In this document: in pieces, positions 17,596 to 26,478 of the stretch
Layout: each line of letters begins with the position of its first letter
Position numbering within the stretch: position 1 is the first letter of the stretch
From: an uncultured Flavobacterium sp.
GTDB lineage: Bacteria; Bacteroidota; Bacteroidia; Flavobacteriales; Flavobacteriaceae
Length of the DNA: 64,000 bases
Direction of reading: 5' to 3'
Assembly (NCBI RefSeq): GCF_963422545.1
Contig: NZ_OY730255.1
Span: forward strand, 1-64,000
Made by a program: the position numbers and the translations under genes
The notes under the pieces: generated by a model
Told to the model about the DNA's origin: nothing
Seen by the model: only the letters and a program-made list of their open reading frames with translations
Database searches by the model: none

Positions 17596-18657
17596 GTGAA
17601 ACAAAAACACGTCCTTCCCCTATTTCTATTAATTCAAATTATTGTCCTAAGAATTCTTCGGTACTTTCCGGAATTCGTTGAAAACGTTTACAGCAATGGA
17701 TTTTATTTAAAATTATCACATTTTTCAAGAATCATCCTAGGTAAAATTCCTTTTTCGGTGGGAGATCTTATTTACTCCATTTTGATTTTATTCCTGATCA
17801 GATGGATTTGGAAAACCAGAAAAACCTGGAAATTACAATGGAAAGATCATCTCTTAAAAATATTAAGTGTTCTTTCGATATTTTACTTTTTCTTTCATGT
17901 TTTTTGGGCATTGAATTATTACAGAGAGCCTCTTTTTGAAAAAATGGATATTCAACGAGAATATTCTGATGCCGAATTATTAGCTTTCACTAAAAAATTA
18001 ATTACAAAAACAAACGAAATTCAATTTCAAATTACTAAAAACGATAGTTCTAAAATCGTTTTTCCTTATTCGCAAAATGAAGCTTTTCAAATGAATTTAA
18101 ATGGTTATAAAAATCTTACCCATGAACATTCGTTTTTTAAATATGAAATCTTAAGTGTCAAAAAATCTCTTTTTAGCTTGCCTTTGACGTATATGGGTTT
18201 TGGTGGCTATTTAAATCCATTTACAAATGAAGCGCAGGTAAACGACTTATTGCCAATGTATAATTTCCCGCTTACAAGTTGTCACGAAATGGCACATCAA
18301 ATGGGTTTTGCCAGCGAAAGCGAATGTAATTTCATTGGAGTTTTAGCTAATTTAAAAAACAATGATTTATATTATAAATACTCAGGATACAGTTTTATGC
18401 TACATTATTGCCTAAGCATCTGGAAGTTTAAGAACGAAAAAATATTTCAGCAATTGAAAAAATCTGTTCATGACGGAATTTTGAAAAACTATCAGGAAAG
18501 CTATGATTTCTGGAAAAAGTACCAAACTCCTATCGAAACCGGATTTGAAATATTCTATGATAATTTCCTAAAAACAAACAATCAAAAAGACGGTATGGAT
18601 AGTTACAGCAAATTTATAGATCTGACAGTGAATTATTACAAAACCCGACCTTTATAA
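17596..18657 (+). CDS. DUF3810-family membrane protein with HExxH metalloprotease-like motif
   Basis: This 353-residue protein starts at a GTG. Three hydrophobic segments (about residues 5-22, 55-72, 94-112) are followed by a large extracytoplasmic domain. This holds SCHEMAHQMGFASESECNF, with H230, E231 and H234 forming an HExxH site and a Glu eight residues beyond the second His as a possible third ligand. These features fit DUF3810, a Bacteroidetes family of likely membrane-anchored zinc peptidases without a known substrate. It is monocistronic. Confidence 0.78.
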   Translation: MKQKHVLPLFLLIQIIVLRILRYFPEFVENVYSNGFYLKLSHFSRIILGKIPFSVGDLIYSILILFLIRWIWKTRKTWKLQWKDHLLKILSVLSIFYFFFHVFWALNYYREPLFEKMDIQREYSDAELLAFTKKLITKTNEIQFQITKNDSSKIVFPYSQNEAFQMNLNGYKNLTHEHSFFKYEILSVKKSLFSLPLTYMGFGGYLNPFTNEAQVNDLLPMYNFPLTSCHEMAHQMGFASESECNFIGVLANLKNNDLYYKYSGYSFMLHYCLSIWKFKNEKIFQQLKKSVHDGILKNYQESYDFWKKYQTPIETGFEIFYDNFLKTNNQKDGMDSYSKFIDLTVNYYKTRPL

Positions 18658-18702
18658 AAATTGCCCACAGATTTTGCGGATTATACACATTAACACAGAT
18701 GT

Positions 18703-18815
18703 TTTTTTGCCACAGATTAAAAAGATTTTAATGATTTTTTATCAAAGTTTTTTTTTGCAAATTATAGAGGCTTAAGGAAAAATCCTTTTAATCCCATTAA
18801 TCTGTGGCAAAAAAA
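18703..18815. repeat. Intergenic palindromic element (GCCACAGATTAA family)
   Basis: An 18-bp inverted repeat has arms at 18703-18720 (TTTTTTGCCACAGATTAA) and 18797-18815, enclosing an AT-rich centre. Related arms with the words GCCACAGAT or GCCACGAATT occur at 30284-30426, 35771-35844 and 54843-54915. Confidence 0.75.
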
Positions 18816-18834
18816 TTAATACGTTGCAAAACCT

Positions 18835-18851
18835 AAAAAAAAAAAAAAAAA
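18835..18851 (+). repeat. Poly-A tract of 17 bases upstream of the ECF sigma gene
   Basis: A run of 17 consecutive A residues lies 43 bp before the ATG at 18895, in the likely promoter region. Such tracts are prone to slippage and to sequencing error. Confidence 0.8.
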
Positions 18852-18894
18852 CAATTCACTGTAACAAAATTAGTTTCAGTAGTACTAATATATT

Positions 18895-19389
18895 ATGAGC
18901 GAAAATCTAGAACAGTCATTTGTTACGCAATTGCAGGCAAATCAGAATATAATCCACAAGATTTGTAGATTATATACTGATGGCGAAGATGCTCACAAAG
19001 ACTTGTTTCAGGAAATTACCATACAATTATGGAAGGCGTATCCTAAATTTAGAGGCGATAGTAAATTTTCTACCTGGACCTATCGCGTTGCCTTAAATAC
19101 CGCCATAACACTATACCGAAAAACCAAAAGAACCGTATCGACAGTAGAATATGAAAGCCATCAGCATTTTGTAAAAGATGTTGATTACAATTATGAAGAG
19201 GAAGAACAGATTAAATTGATGTATAAAGCCGTTTATCAGCTTAATGACATTGAAAAAGCATTAGTTTTTATGTATTTAGAAGACAAAGATTATCAAGAAA
19301 TAGCCGAAACCTTAGGAATCAGCGAAGTGAATGCGCGTGTGAAAATGAACAGAATTAAAGGGAAACTTAAAAAAATACTAAATCCTTAA
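18895..19389 (+). CDS. ECF-type RNA polymerase sigma factor
   Basis: This 164-residue protein has the two ECF domains. Region 2 spans about residues 18-82 (DLFQEITIQLWKAYPKFRG, FSTWTYRVALNTAI) and region 4 spans about 105-160 (LNDIEKALVFMYLEDKDYQEIA and ISEVNARVKMNRIKGKL, the helix-turn-helix). It would direct RNA polymerase to a specific promoter class. The next gene starts 8 bp after its stop and encodes a membrane protein, the typical place of an anti-sigma partner. Confidence 0.9.
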   Translation: MSENLEQSFVTQLQANQNIIHKICRLYTDGEDAHKDLFQEITIQLWKAYPKFRGDSKFSTWTYRVALNTAITLYRKTKRTVSTVEYESHQHFVKDVDYNYEEEEQIKLMYKAVYQLNDIEKALVFMYLEDKDYQEIAETLGISEVNARVKMNRIKGKLKKILNP

Positions 19390-19397
19390 AAATTATT

Positions 19398-20030
19398 ATG
19401 AAAGAACTGGATTTACTAAAAAAAGACTGGAAAAAGAACTCGGATTCTTTTGAACAAGTTTCTGAAAAGGAGATTTACAAAATGATTCACAAAAAATCAT
19501 CTTCGATCGTGAAGTGGATTTTGATTATTAGCATTTTGGAGGTTTCTTTTTGGACTTTTTCAAATCTATTTATCAATACCGATGATGTTTTACAAAAAAT
19601 AAATCATCCGGAAATTGTTACGGCTCTCGAGTTTTTAACTTACTTCAATTATGTCGTAGTGTTGATTTTTGTTTACATTTTCTACAAAAACTACAAAACA
19701 ATTTCGACGACAGTTGCTACAAAGTCTTTAATGAAAGCTATTTTAAGAACCCGAAAAACGGTACAATATTATGTTTGGTACAATCTGGGAATGATTGTAG
19801 TAACTGCTATTTTAAGTTTTTTCATTGCATTTGTCTACAATCCTGATATGGCATTTTTAAGAGAAAAATTAGCCATAAACGGAAAAGCAATGTTTGTAAC
19901 TATCGGAATTTTAATTCTTGTTATATTAGGTTTCTTCGGACTATTCTGGTGTTTCTACAGATTGCTTTACGGAACTTTATTACGCAGATTATATGCAAAT
20001 TATAACGAGTTGAAGAAGATAGATTTTTAA
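19398..20030 (+). CDS. Four-helix membrane protein co-transcribed with the sigma factor (possible anti-sigma)
   Basis: This 210-residue protein has an N-terminal cytosolic segment (KKDWKKNSDSFEQVSEKEIYKMI) of about 35 residues and four hydrophobic helices at about 36-58, 75-97, 118-142 and 155-182. The 8-bp gap to the sigma factor gene indicates one operon, and a cytosolic N-terminus followed by membrane helices is compatible with an anti-sigma or sensor role. No recognisable zinc-binding anti-sigma motif is present. The role is inferred from position only. Confidence 0.6.
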   Translation: MKELDLLKKDWKKNSDSFEQVSEKEIYKMIHKKSSSIVKWILIISILEVSFWTFSNLFINTDDVLQKINHPEIVTALEFLTYFNYVVVLIFVYIFYKNYKTISTTVATKSLMKAILRTRKTVQYYVWYNLGMIVVTAILSFFIAFVYNPDMAFLREKLAINGKAMFVTIGILILVILGFFGLFWCFYRLLYGTLLRRLYANYNELKKIDF

Positions 20031-20034
20031 GGAA

Positions 20035-20157
20035 GGCTCAAAGTTGCAGAGGGACAAAGGTTCAAAGGTTTCTTTTGAAGTTGCTAAGGTACTGAGACGT
20101 TAAGTCTCTAAGTTTTTCTTGCAAAAACTTGAAACCTGAAACTTGAAACAAATATTT
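20035..20157. repeat. Intergenic word repeats (AAAGGTTCAAAGG, CTAAGGTACTGAGACG)
   Basis: The 130-bp gap between converging genes is made of short repeated words such as GGTTCAAAGGTTT, TTAAGTCTCTAAGTTT and CTTGAAACCTGAAACTTGAAA. Similar words occur in at least four other gaps in the window. No gene or clear terminator is seen in it. Confidence 0.55.
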
Positions 20158-20163
20158 TAAAGT

Positions 20164-20991
20164 CTAATTTTCTTCTGATGCTTTATAACTCCATCTTCTC
20201 ATTTCATTAAGTTCTTCCTCTACTTTGATTTCTTCGGCCGGAATTACTTTTAAAAATGATGGATGTTGTTCAATGGCAAATTCTACTTTTTCTACAATTT
20301 CTTCGATGGTATCATTTTCATAATCAATATCAAGAGGTTCTTTGATAATGAAGGATTGCAGAATTCCTTTTTTCTTCATTCGCAAACCCTTTTTGTCAAA
20401 CGAACGACGGAAACCATCAATAACAATAGGAATTACGATTGGTTTATGCTGCTTGATAATATGTGCGGTTCCTTTACGAACGGGCTTAAATGATTTTGTA
20501 GTTCCTTGCGGAAACGTAATTACCCAACCATCATTTAGTGCGATTCTAATATTTTCGGTGTCATTTGGGTTAACATCACGTTTTTCAACAACATCTACAC
20601 CTTTAGCACGCCAGGTTCTCTCAACAGTAATTGCCCCAACATAAGCTAAAATTCTTGGCAATAAACCCGCTTGCATTGTCTCTTTTGCAGCGACATAATA
20701 AATATTCATCTTTGGCTGCCACAAATAACCAATGTTCTTAATAGTATCTTGACGTCCGCTTAAACTTGCGTTAAAAACATGAAACATTGCCACAACATCT
20801 GCAAAATAAGTTTGGTGATTTGAAATAAACAAAACATTTGTATCCGGAAGCGTTTTAATAATTTCAGATCCTTCGATTTGTAATTCATTAAAACCCCTAT
20901 ATCTTCTATGCGTCATGGCACCCAAAACACGGATTAACCATTTTTTGATGAATAATATATGTCCGAAAGGATTTCGTTTAAACAATCCCAT
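20164..20991 (-). CDS. PlsC-like 1-acyl-sn-glycerol-3-phosphate acyltransferase family protein with atypical motifs
   Basis: This 275-residue protein matches the PlsC/LPLAT fold. It has an N-terminal membrane-associated segment, block I SNHQTYFADV at residues 57-66, ITVERTW, and block III TFPQGTTKSFKPVRKGTAH. Two details differ from the canonical family. The catalytic His59 and Asp65 are separated by five residues rather than four, and the FPEGT motif reads FPQGT. The family transfers acyl chains onto glycerol phosphate or lipid amines. The changes suggest a divergent acceptor, or an acyltransferase of another lipid. It follows the NUDIX gene by 124 bp on the same strand. Confidence 0.72.
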   Translation of the reverse strand: MGLFKRNPFGHILFIKKWLIRVLGAMTHRRYRGFNELQIEGSEIIKTLPDTNVLFISNHQTYFADVVAMFHVFNASLSGRQDTIKNIGYLWQPKMNIYYVAAKETMQAGLLPRILAYVGAITVERTWRAKGVDVVEKRDVNPNDTENIRIALNDGWVITFPQGTTKSFKPVRKGTAHIIKQHKPIVIPIVIDGFRRSFDKKGLRMKKKGILQSFIIKEPLDIDYENDTIEEIVEKVEFAIEQHPSFLKVIPAEEIKVEEELNEMRRWSYKASEEN

Positions 20992-21115
20992 AGCTGTTTA
21001 TTGTATTTTTTATTAGGACGCAAACATACAAAATTTATTCTTTTAGCGATACTACGAAACAATTTCCAAAATAAATTGTCATTATAATGAATATCAAATT
21101 GTTAATTTTATGCTT

Positions 21116-21766
21116 TTACGAATTTTCTTCAAAAGCTAATTTCAAAACATCTCTCAACTCACTTAAAATCATTGCAGTTGCCCCCCAAACAATGTGGTTT
21201 TGAATATTAAATGCCGGAACTGAAATATTATTAGCGTAAGAAGTTGACAATGTGGCTTCAATGATGATTTCATCATCCAAAAAAACGGATAACGGAAGTT
21301 CTATAATGCCGGCAACTTCTCTAACATCAGGATAAAATGAAAGTTCTTCTTTTGAAATTCCCAAAAACGGATGCACTAAAAAATTACTCGGCGGAATATA
21401 CATGGGCGAAAAATGCTTGATTACTTCTATTTTACTCGGCATAACCCCTACTTCTTCATGCGTTTCTCTTAAAGCCGTTTCCTCAAAATCTGCATCAGTC
21501 GCCTCATATTTTCCTCCGGGAAAAGCAATTTGCGATGAATGAACTCCATTATAAGCGTTTCTAACAATTAAAACCAAATGAGTTTTTCCGTTTTTTGGAT
21601 AAAAAAGCATCATTACGGCAGCAATTCTTGGATTCTCGGCTTTAAAATCAAGATTTTTTAAGGCTTCTATTCTTTCCTTAGGCGCCATTTTTAAATGTGC
21701 GGAAACTGCCGGAAGTTCAACTGGAATTAAATTAGGAACATAATGCAAAAAATCTTGAAAATCCAT
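21116..21766 (-). CDS. NUDIX hydrolase, CoA pyrophosphatase-like
   Basis: This 216-residue protein holds a complete NUDIX box GGKYEATDADFEETALRETHEEVGV (shown here as GGKYEATD and ALRETHEEVGVM), with the RETHEE core and Gly residues correctly spaced. Upstream it has the SQIAFPGG motif seen in CoA-diphosphatase-type NUDIX proteins, and the length matches that group. It probably cleaves CoA or a related nucleotide diphosphate. The ATG at 21766 is preferred over a TTG two codons earlier. Confidence 0.82.
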   Translation of the reverse strand: MDFQDFLHYVPNLIPVELPAVSAHLKMAPKERIEALKNLDFKAENPRIAAVMMLFYPKNGKTHLVLIVRNAYNGVHSSQIAFPGGKYEATDADFEETALRETHEEVGVMPSKIEVIKHFSPMYIPPSNFLVHPFLGISKEELSFYPDVREVAGIIELPLSVFLDDEIIIEATLSTSYANNISVPAFNIQNHIVWGATAMILSELRDVLKLAFEENS

Positions 21767-22018
21767 AATCAAAGTTTATTTTTGTACTATTAGGTTCCGT
21801 TTAAAATTTCTACATCATTTTTTTACTGATTCTTTCTTGCTATATTTCGTTAAATTCATAAAAAATAAGTTTATTATTCTTTCTAAATTTGCCTCATCTA
21901 GCAATAAATAATCTCATAAAAATTCTGATATATAAAATTTAAACAGAATCTCAAATAAAATATAAATATAGTCCAGAAAACGCGGTTCTACAAGTTTTCT
22001 AAAACCAAAGCCATAAAA

Positions 22019-22453
22019 ATGTACAGTAAAGAAGAATCACAGAAAATAAAAAGAGAGTTTTGGGTGGCTTTCGCCGAAAAATATCCACGTAAATGGGTAC
22101 TTTATGATACCAAGATTAAAGATTTCTCTTTTAAATTTTATGTTGACAATAAAAAAGCACAGGTTTTAATCGATATCGAACACCGAAGTGATGAAAAACG
22201 AATTGCTTATTTTGAAAAAATAGAAGCTTTAAAAAATATTATTGAAGACGAATTCATCAAAGATTTGGTTTTCGAAAAAAACTATACTTTAGAAAGTGGT
22301 AAAACCATAAGCCGAATCTGGGTCGAAAAACAAGGCGTAGGTTTTAGCAACCGCAATACTTGGGATATTATTTTTGATTTCTTTTTTGAAAATATGAATG
22401 CTCTAGAGATGTTTTATTTAGAGTATGATGAGTTTATTAAGGATATTGAGTAA
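22019..22453 (+). CDS. DUF4268-family protein
   Basis: This 144-residue protein is rich in aromatic and charged residues and has no signal peptide. The order IKREFWVAFAEKYP, KVLIDIEHRSDEKR-like (VLIDIEHRSDEKR) and NTWDIIFDFFFENM matches DUF4268. This domain is often found in restriction-like or defence proteins, but here it forms a stand-alone protein conserved in flavobacteria. The reaction is unknown. A hairpin terminator begins 44 bp after its stop. Confidence 0.72.
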   Translation: MYSKEESQKIKREFWVAFAEKYPRKWVLYDTKIKDFSFKFYVDNKKAQVLIDIEHRSDEKRIAYFEKIEALKNIIEDEFIKDLVFEKNYTLESGKTISRIWVEKQGVGFSNRNTWDIIFDFFFENMNALEMFYLEYDEFIKDIE

Positions 22454-22496
22454 AAAGGTTCTGAGATTCTGAGTCGCTGAGATGCTAAGTTTTTTT

Positions 22497-22541
22497 AATA
22501 ACAGACCCGACAAGTTTTAAAAACCTGTCGGGTCTGTTATT
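22497..22541. terminator. Hairpin of the CCTGTCGGG family between converging genes
   Basis: Arms AATAACAGACCCGACAAGTT and its near-complement (22520-22541) pair over more than 20 bases with one mismatch around a short A-rich loop. It separates the genes ending at 22453 (+) and 22569 (-), and can act in both directions. The same CCGACAGG / CCTGTCGG core recurs at 23371-23403. Confidence 0.75.
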
Positions 22542-22568
22542 TTATTACAATAAGATTCTTATTTCTTT

Positions 22569-23273
22569 CTAAATCTGAGCCACAACTTTTTTAACTCCTT
22601 TTATCAATAACCAAAAAACCATTGCAAATTCAGCTACAGAAGAGGTTAATCCAACAATTATTCCTGTTACTGAATAATGATAAGCGGGAAATAATACAAA
22701 AGTAAAAGCATCTAACACATAAGCAGATCCTCCGATAATTAGTAATATTCCTAAAATTTTAGGTATAAATCTGGATCTGTAAACTAATTGCCCAAAAGGA
22801 ATCAGCCAAAGTCCCCAAAAGATTCCGATAACTACATTTCCGTAATTATACATTTTAATAAATGCCATTACCAATGATTGCAATTGAGCAGGCGGAAAAT
22901 CCTTCATGAAATTTTCTTTCAACAACAATAAGGCAAACAACTGATTGAAAATAATAAGAAACGCTATAGGAACTCCAACAATTACTAACGCAAACATGGT
23001 TCTGGACAAATGCCTACTTATTTCTTGAAACAATTTATAAAGCTGCAGAACTAAAAACACAAATAAAGTCTGGCAAACCAGATTGCTCATAATACCTGCA
23101 CGGAATAAAAATTCGTGACCCAAAATAGTCCTCATCGTAAGAGGCAAATTATCGGAATCAATTAATTGCATTGGGACGTACATGATACCAAAAACACCCG
23201 TTATGGCAATAAACAAATAGATTAAACCTGCAATTCTGGCTGTTCTTTTTAAGTTGATTTGCTCCTGACTCAT
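22569..23273 (-). CDS. DUF4386-family membrane protein
   Basis: This 234-residue protein has six hydrophobic helices (about 12-32, 58-82, 90-116, 134-156, 165-185, 195-226). It starts with NLKRTARIAGLIYLFIAITG and contains EFLFRAGIMSNLVCQ, both typical of DUF4386, a polytopic family without a known transport or signalling function. It is flanked by hairpin terminators and so appears monocistronic. Confidence 0.78.
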   Translation of the reverse strand: MSQEQINLKRTARIAGLIYLFIAITGVFGIMYVPMQLIDSDNLPLTMRTILGHEFLFRAGIMSNLVCQTLFVFLVLQLYKLFQEISRHLSRTMFALVIVGVPIAFLIIFNQLFALLLLKENFMKDFPPAQLQSLVMAFIKMYNYGNVVIGIFWGLWLIPFGQLVYRSRFIPKILGILLIIGGSAYVLDAFTFVLFPAYHYSVTGIIVGLTSSVAEFAMVFWLLIKGVKKVVAQI

Positions 23274-23370
23274 ATCTTAAGTTATTGATTTACTGAAGAT
23301 CTAAGATACTATTTTTATATTTTGAAAATTATAATTTAATCGTGAAGACTTTTTTATTTTATAAATAATA

Positions 23371-23403
23371 AACCCCGACAGCTTTCAAAAACCTGTCGGG
23401 GTT
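23371..23403. terminator. Hairpin of the CCTGTCGGG family
   Basis: AACCCCGACAG and CTGTCGGGGTT form an 11-bp stem extended by GCTTT/AAAAC pairs. It lies 35 bp past the stop of the minus-strand gene ending at 23438, with an AT-rich flank, and so probably terminates the mnmA operon. Confidence 0.7.
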
Positions 23404-23437
23404 ACTATCAATTTTATGAGTCTGTTTTTAATAAAAC

Positions 23438-23848
23438 CTACACACTAAAAATATTATAGACAATAATATGATCATCGTAGTTAATATAAAGTTGTTTGCG
23501 ATAGTCTTGCTTTTTACGAGTAATTATTGAGAGTTTACAATCTTTTCCGTCATTATCTTTACACATAAAAGAGTACACTATATCAGTTTCGTTTTCTTCT
23601 CTTTCGATATAATCTTCAATATTAAAAAGCTGAATTTCCTGCGAATACACCACAATTCGGTGCTTATTAGTATCAAGAATCACTGAGAGATTTACCAAAT
23701 CAAGATTGGACCATTCGCCCCATTTTCCATTTTCATTTTTTTCTAAAACACTAAATCCCGATGCTTTAAAGTGATAAGACTGGCTCTGAACTTGTTGCAA
23801 TCCAAAAACCAGGAAAAGAAATAAAATAGAGATGCGTATAGTATTCAT
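23438..23848 (-). CDS. Hypothetical exported protein
   Basis: This 136-residue protein has a clear signal peptide (residues 1-22, ending QVQSQ) and a mature part with strands such as HFKASGFSVLEKNENGKWGEW and HRIVVYSQEIQLFNI. No domain was recognised. It is the fourth gene of a probable operon with mnmA, the subtilase and the flavin oxidoreductase, with a 20-bp gap to the latter. Confidence 0.6.
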   Translation of the reverse strand: MNTIRISILFLFLVFGLQQVQSQSYHFKASGFSVLEKNENGKWGEWSNLDLVNLSVILDTNKHRIVVYSQEIQLFNIEDYIEREENETDIVYSFMCKDNDGKDCKLSIITRKKQDYRKQLYINYDDHIIVYNIFSV

Positions 23849-23868
23849 AATAGTATTCTTGCAGGTAA

Positions 23869-24813
23869 TTAAAACTCAAATTTAGCCATTTCTTTGGAAG
23901 CAATTTCAAAATCGGCCATCATTTGTTGAATAATTTGTTCTACCGGCAGAATTTCGTGAATTATTCCGGCTATTTGCCCAATTTCAAGTTCGCCCTCATC
24001 AAGGTCACCTTCAAACATTCCTCTTTTAGCTCTTGCTCTGCCTAAAAGTTCTGCTAATTCCTCTTTTGTAGGACATCTTTCGTATAAAGCCTGAACATCC
24101 TGATAAAATTTATTTTTAATCAATCGCACCGGCGCCAATTCTTTAAGCGTCAATTGCGTGTCTCCTTCTTTAACACCTACAATGGTCTGCTTGAAATTAT
24201 TGTGCGAAGATGATTCTATAGAAGCTGCAAAACGACTTCCGACCTGAGCTCCATCAGCACCTAAAATCATTACGGCCAACATTCCTCTTCCAGTGGCAAT
24301 TCCGCCGGCAGCAATAATTGGAATCTTGATCTTTTCTTTTACCATCGGAATCAAAGTCAATGTTGTTGTTTCGTCGCGTCCGTTATGTCCGCCCGCTTCA
24401 AAGCCTTCTGCAACAATGGCATCAACTCCCGCTTCCTGAGCTTTTAATGCAAAAATGCTGCTGCTAACAACATGAACAACCGTAATTCCTTTCTCTTTCA
24501 AAAAAGACGTCCACGTTTTAGGATTTCCTGCCGAAGTAAAAACGATTTTAACGCCTTCTTCGACTACAATATTCATAATTTTTTCAATATCGGGATATAA
24601 CATCGGAATGTTAACACCAAAAGGTTTATCAGTTGCTTTTTTGCATTTCTGAATATGTTCTCTCAAAACTTCCGGATACATTGATCCTGCGCCAATAAGT
24701 CCTAAACCTCCGGCATTACTAACCGCCGATGCTAATTTATAACCGCTGTTCCAGATCATTCCGCCTTGAATAATTGGATATTTAATATTAAAAAGTTGCG
24801 TAATTCTATTCAT
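23869..24813 (-). CDS. Nitronate monooxygenase / NAD(P)H-dependent flavin oxidoreductase
   Basis: This 314-residue FMN-binding TIM-barrel protein belongs to the nitronate monooxygenase family, which also includes FabK enoyl reductases. Motifs are KYPIIQGGMIWNSG at the N-terminus, AEGFEAGGHNGRD, PIIAAGGIATGRGM and GADGAQVGSRF, which form the FMN phosphate site. The length is usual. It probably detoxifies nitronates or acts as a flavin reductase; separating it from FabK needs alignment. The gap to the upstream subtilase gene is 12 bp. Confidence 0.85.
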   Translation of the reverse strand: MNRITQLFNIKYPIIQGGMIWNSGYKLASAVSNAGGLGLIGAGSMYPEVLREHIQKCKKATDKPFGVNIPMLYPDIEKIMNIVVEEGVKIVFTSAGNPKTWTSFLKEKGITVVHVVSSSIFALKAQEAGVDAIVAEGFEAGGHNGRDETTTLTLIPMVKEKIKIPIIAAGGIATGRGMLAVMILGADGAQVGSRFAASIESSSHNNFKQTIVGVKEGDTQLTLKELAPVRLIKNKFYQDVQALYERCPTKEELAELLGRARAKRGMFEGDLDEGELEIGQIAGIIHEILPVEQIIQQMMADFEIASKEMAKFEF

Positions 24814-24825
24814 TAAAAAATGCTG

Positions 24826-26433
24826 TTATTGTTTAATAATCTTTCCTGTTTTGTGCAAACCTTCGGCATCAAAAGCATAAAAATAAAGTCCGCTTTTTAA
24901 AGATGCCACAGAAAGAATTGGGTTTTGATTTGTTATTTGTTCTTCAATCACCTTTTGCCCTAAAACAGAATAAACTGTGACCAAAGCGCTATAACTTTCA
25001 TCTGAAAACGAAAATGAAACTGTGGTTTTGGCCGGATTCGGATATACTGAAAAAACAGAAAGAGCTGTCTGATAATTTTCAACTCCTAAAGTTGATCCGA
25101 AATTTGGAATTCCGTAACCGTAATTATTATTTGGTGCCGAATATCTATCAGAAGACTGAAGTACCATTTGTCGAATTTCTTTATTTGTTTTTGTTGGAAA
25201 AGCCTGCCACAAACATGCAATCATTCCTGCCATAATTGGGCAAGAAAATGAAGTTCCGCTTGCCGTACCAATGTTTCCGTTTGTATCAGAAACAACTGCC
25301 GGCGCTCCTTGCGCCATAACATCTGGTTTTATTCGATTATCAAAACTTGGCCCAATAGAACTGGAACCAGCTTTTACTTTTGCTGCTGTAACAGAACCAA
25401 CCGTTATAACCGAAACTGCATCAGCTGGTGCACCAATATGTGGTTCAGCAGTATTACCTTCATTTCCCGCCGAAGCTACTACAATAATACCTTTGCTAAA
25501 AGCAATTTCAGCTCCTCGCGAAATAAAATTTGTAGTACCGTTCATATCACTATACGTGTGGCTATAACTGGCATTATCAAATCCAAAATATCCTAACGAA
25601 GTTGTAATTATATCTACCCCAAAATAATCTGCTTTTTCTGCAGCTTCAACCCAAAGTGACTCTTCTACAGGATTCTCAGAGGCATCATTTTCTGTAATAA
25701 ATAAATAAAATGAAGCATTTGGAGCAGTTCCTACCAGCGAATTTTCTTTATAACCGGCAATTGTCGAAAGCACTTCTGTGCCGTGACCATCACCTGCATA
25801 AAAATTATCGTTTCTGGTTACAAAATCATATCCTCCTAAAATTTGATTATTAGTAATAAGATTTTGAAACGGCTGAGCTGTATTTACACCAGGAAAACCG
25901 GCATCTAAAACTGCAATTATTTTGCCCGAACCGGTAAAATTATGCTGATGCAAAACCTGACCATTGAGCATTTGAATCTGATTTGCCGACGTTCCGTATG
26001 CATAATCAATTGTAGTCTTGAGCTTATCTTTTGTCTGTCCAATTTTGTTCTCAGAAACTTTTTTGCCGGTTGTGTTCAAAGTTTTATTGGCAAAAACTAC
26101 TTTATCTACAAATGCAAGTGTTTTTAAAGCCAGAATATCGGTTTGAGTTCCTCGAATATGAAGTGCATTCATCCATTTGGATTGTGCCATAACAGTAATT
26201 CCGGTAGCTGTTTTCACCTGATTAATGTAGTTATCCTCTAAAGGAACATCAGTAATATCTAACGAAATATTTTGATTGGTTCTACGCTGTAAAGCACGTG
26301 CCGAAAGCATTTCAGATGGATTATCTAAAAAGTGCTGTGCATTTGGCTTATCTTTAAAATATACCCAAGCATCTTCCTGCGAAAACATCACAGTCGAAAA
26401 AACCAATAAAAGAAATGTATAGTAATGCTTCAT
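24826..26433 (-). CDS. Exported subtilisin-like S8 peptidase with type IX secretion sorting domain
   Basis: This 535-residue protein has a signal peptide (residues 1-18), an N-terminal inhibitor-like pro-region (about 20-120) and an S8 domain with the triad Asp177 (AVLDAGFPG), His217 (GDGHGTEV) and Ser395 (GTSFSCPIMAG), plus oxyanion Asn324 in SAGNEG. The last 75 residues (YPNPAKTTVSFSF, LKSGLYFYAF, GKIIKQ) form a type A T9SS C-terminal sorting domain, so the protease is exported across the outer membrane by the gliding/type IX machinery. It lies between mnmA and the flavin oxidoreductase with short gaps. Confidence 0.9.
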   Translation of the reverse strand: MKHYYTFLLLVFSTVMFSQEDAWVYFKDKPNAQHFLDNPSEMLSARALQRRTNQNISLDITDVPLEDNYINQVKTATGITVMAQSKWMNALHIRGTQTDILALKTLAFVDKVVFANKTLNTTGKKVSENKIGQTKDKLKTTIDYAYGTSANQIQMLNGQVLHQHNFTGSGKIIAVLDAGFPGVNTAQPFQNLITNNQILGGYDFVTRNDNFYAGDGHGTEVLSTIAGYKENSLVGTAPNASFYLFITENDASENPVEESLWVEAAEKADYFGVDIITTSLGYFGFDNASYSHTYSDMNGTTNFISRGAEIAFSKGIIVVASAGNEGNTAEPHIGAPADAVSVITVGSVTAAKVKAGSSSIGPSFDNRIKPDVMAQGAPAVVSDTNGNIGTASGTSFSCPIMAGMIACLWQAFPTKTNKEIRQMVLQSSDRYSAPNNNYGYGIPNFGSTLGVENYQTALSVFSVYPNPAKTTVSFSFSDESYSALVTVYSVLGQKVIEEQITNQNPILSVASLKSGLYFYAFDAEGLHKTGKIIKQ

Positions 26434-26478
26434 AGTTTACTTTTTTAAAGGGGAAAACCTTTGTAAAAAAGTATAAAG

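Noticed and set aside
20263..20644. Two plus-strand frames opposite the PlsC-like gene
   Set aside because: They are antisense shadows of the coding sequence without start signals or plausible composition.
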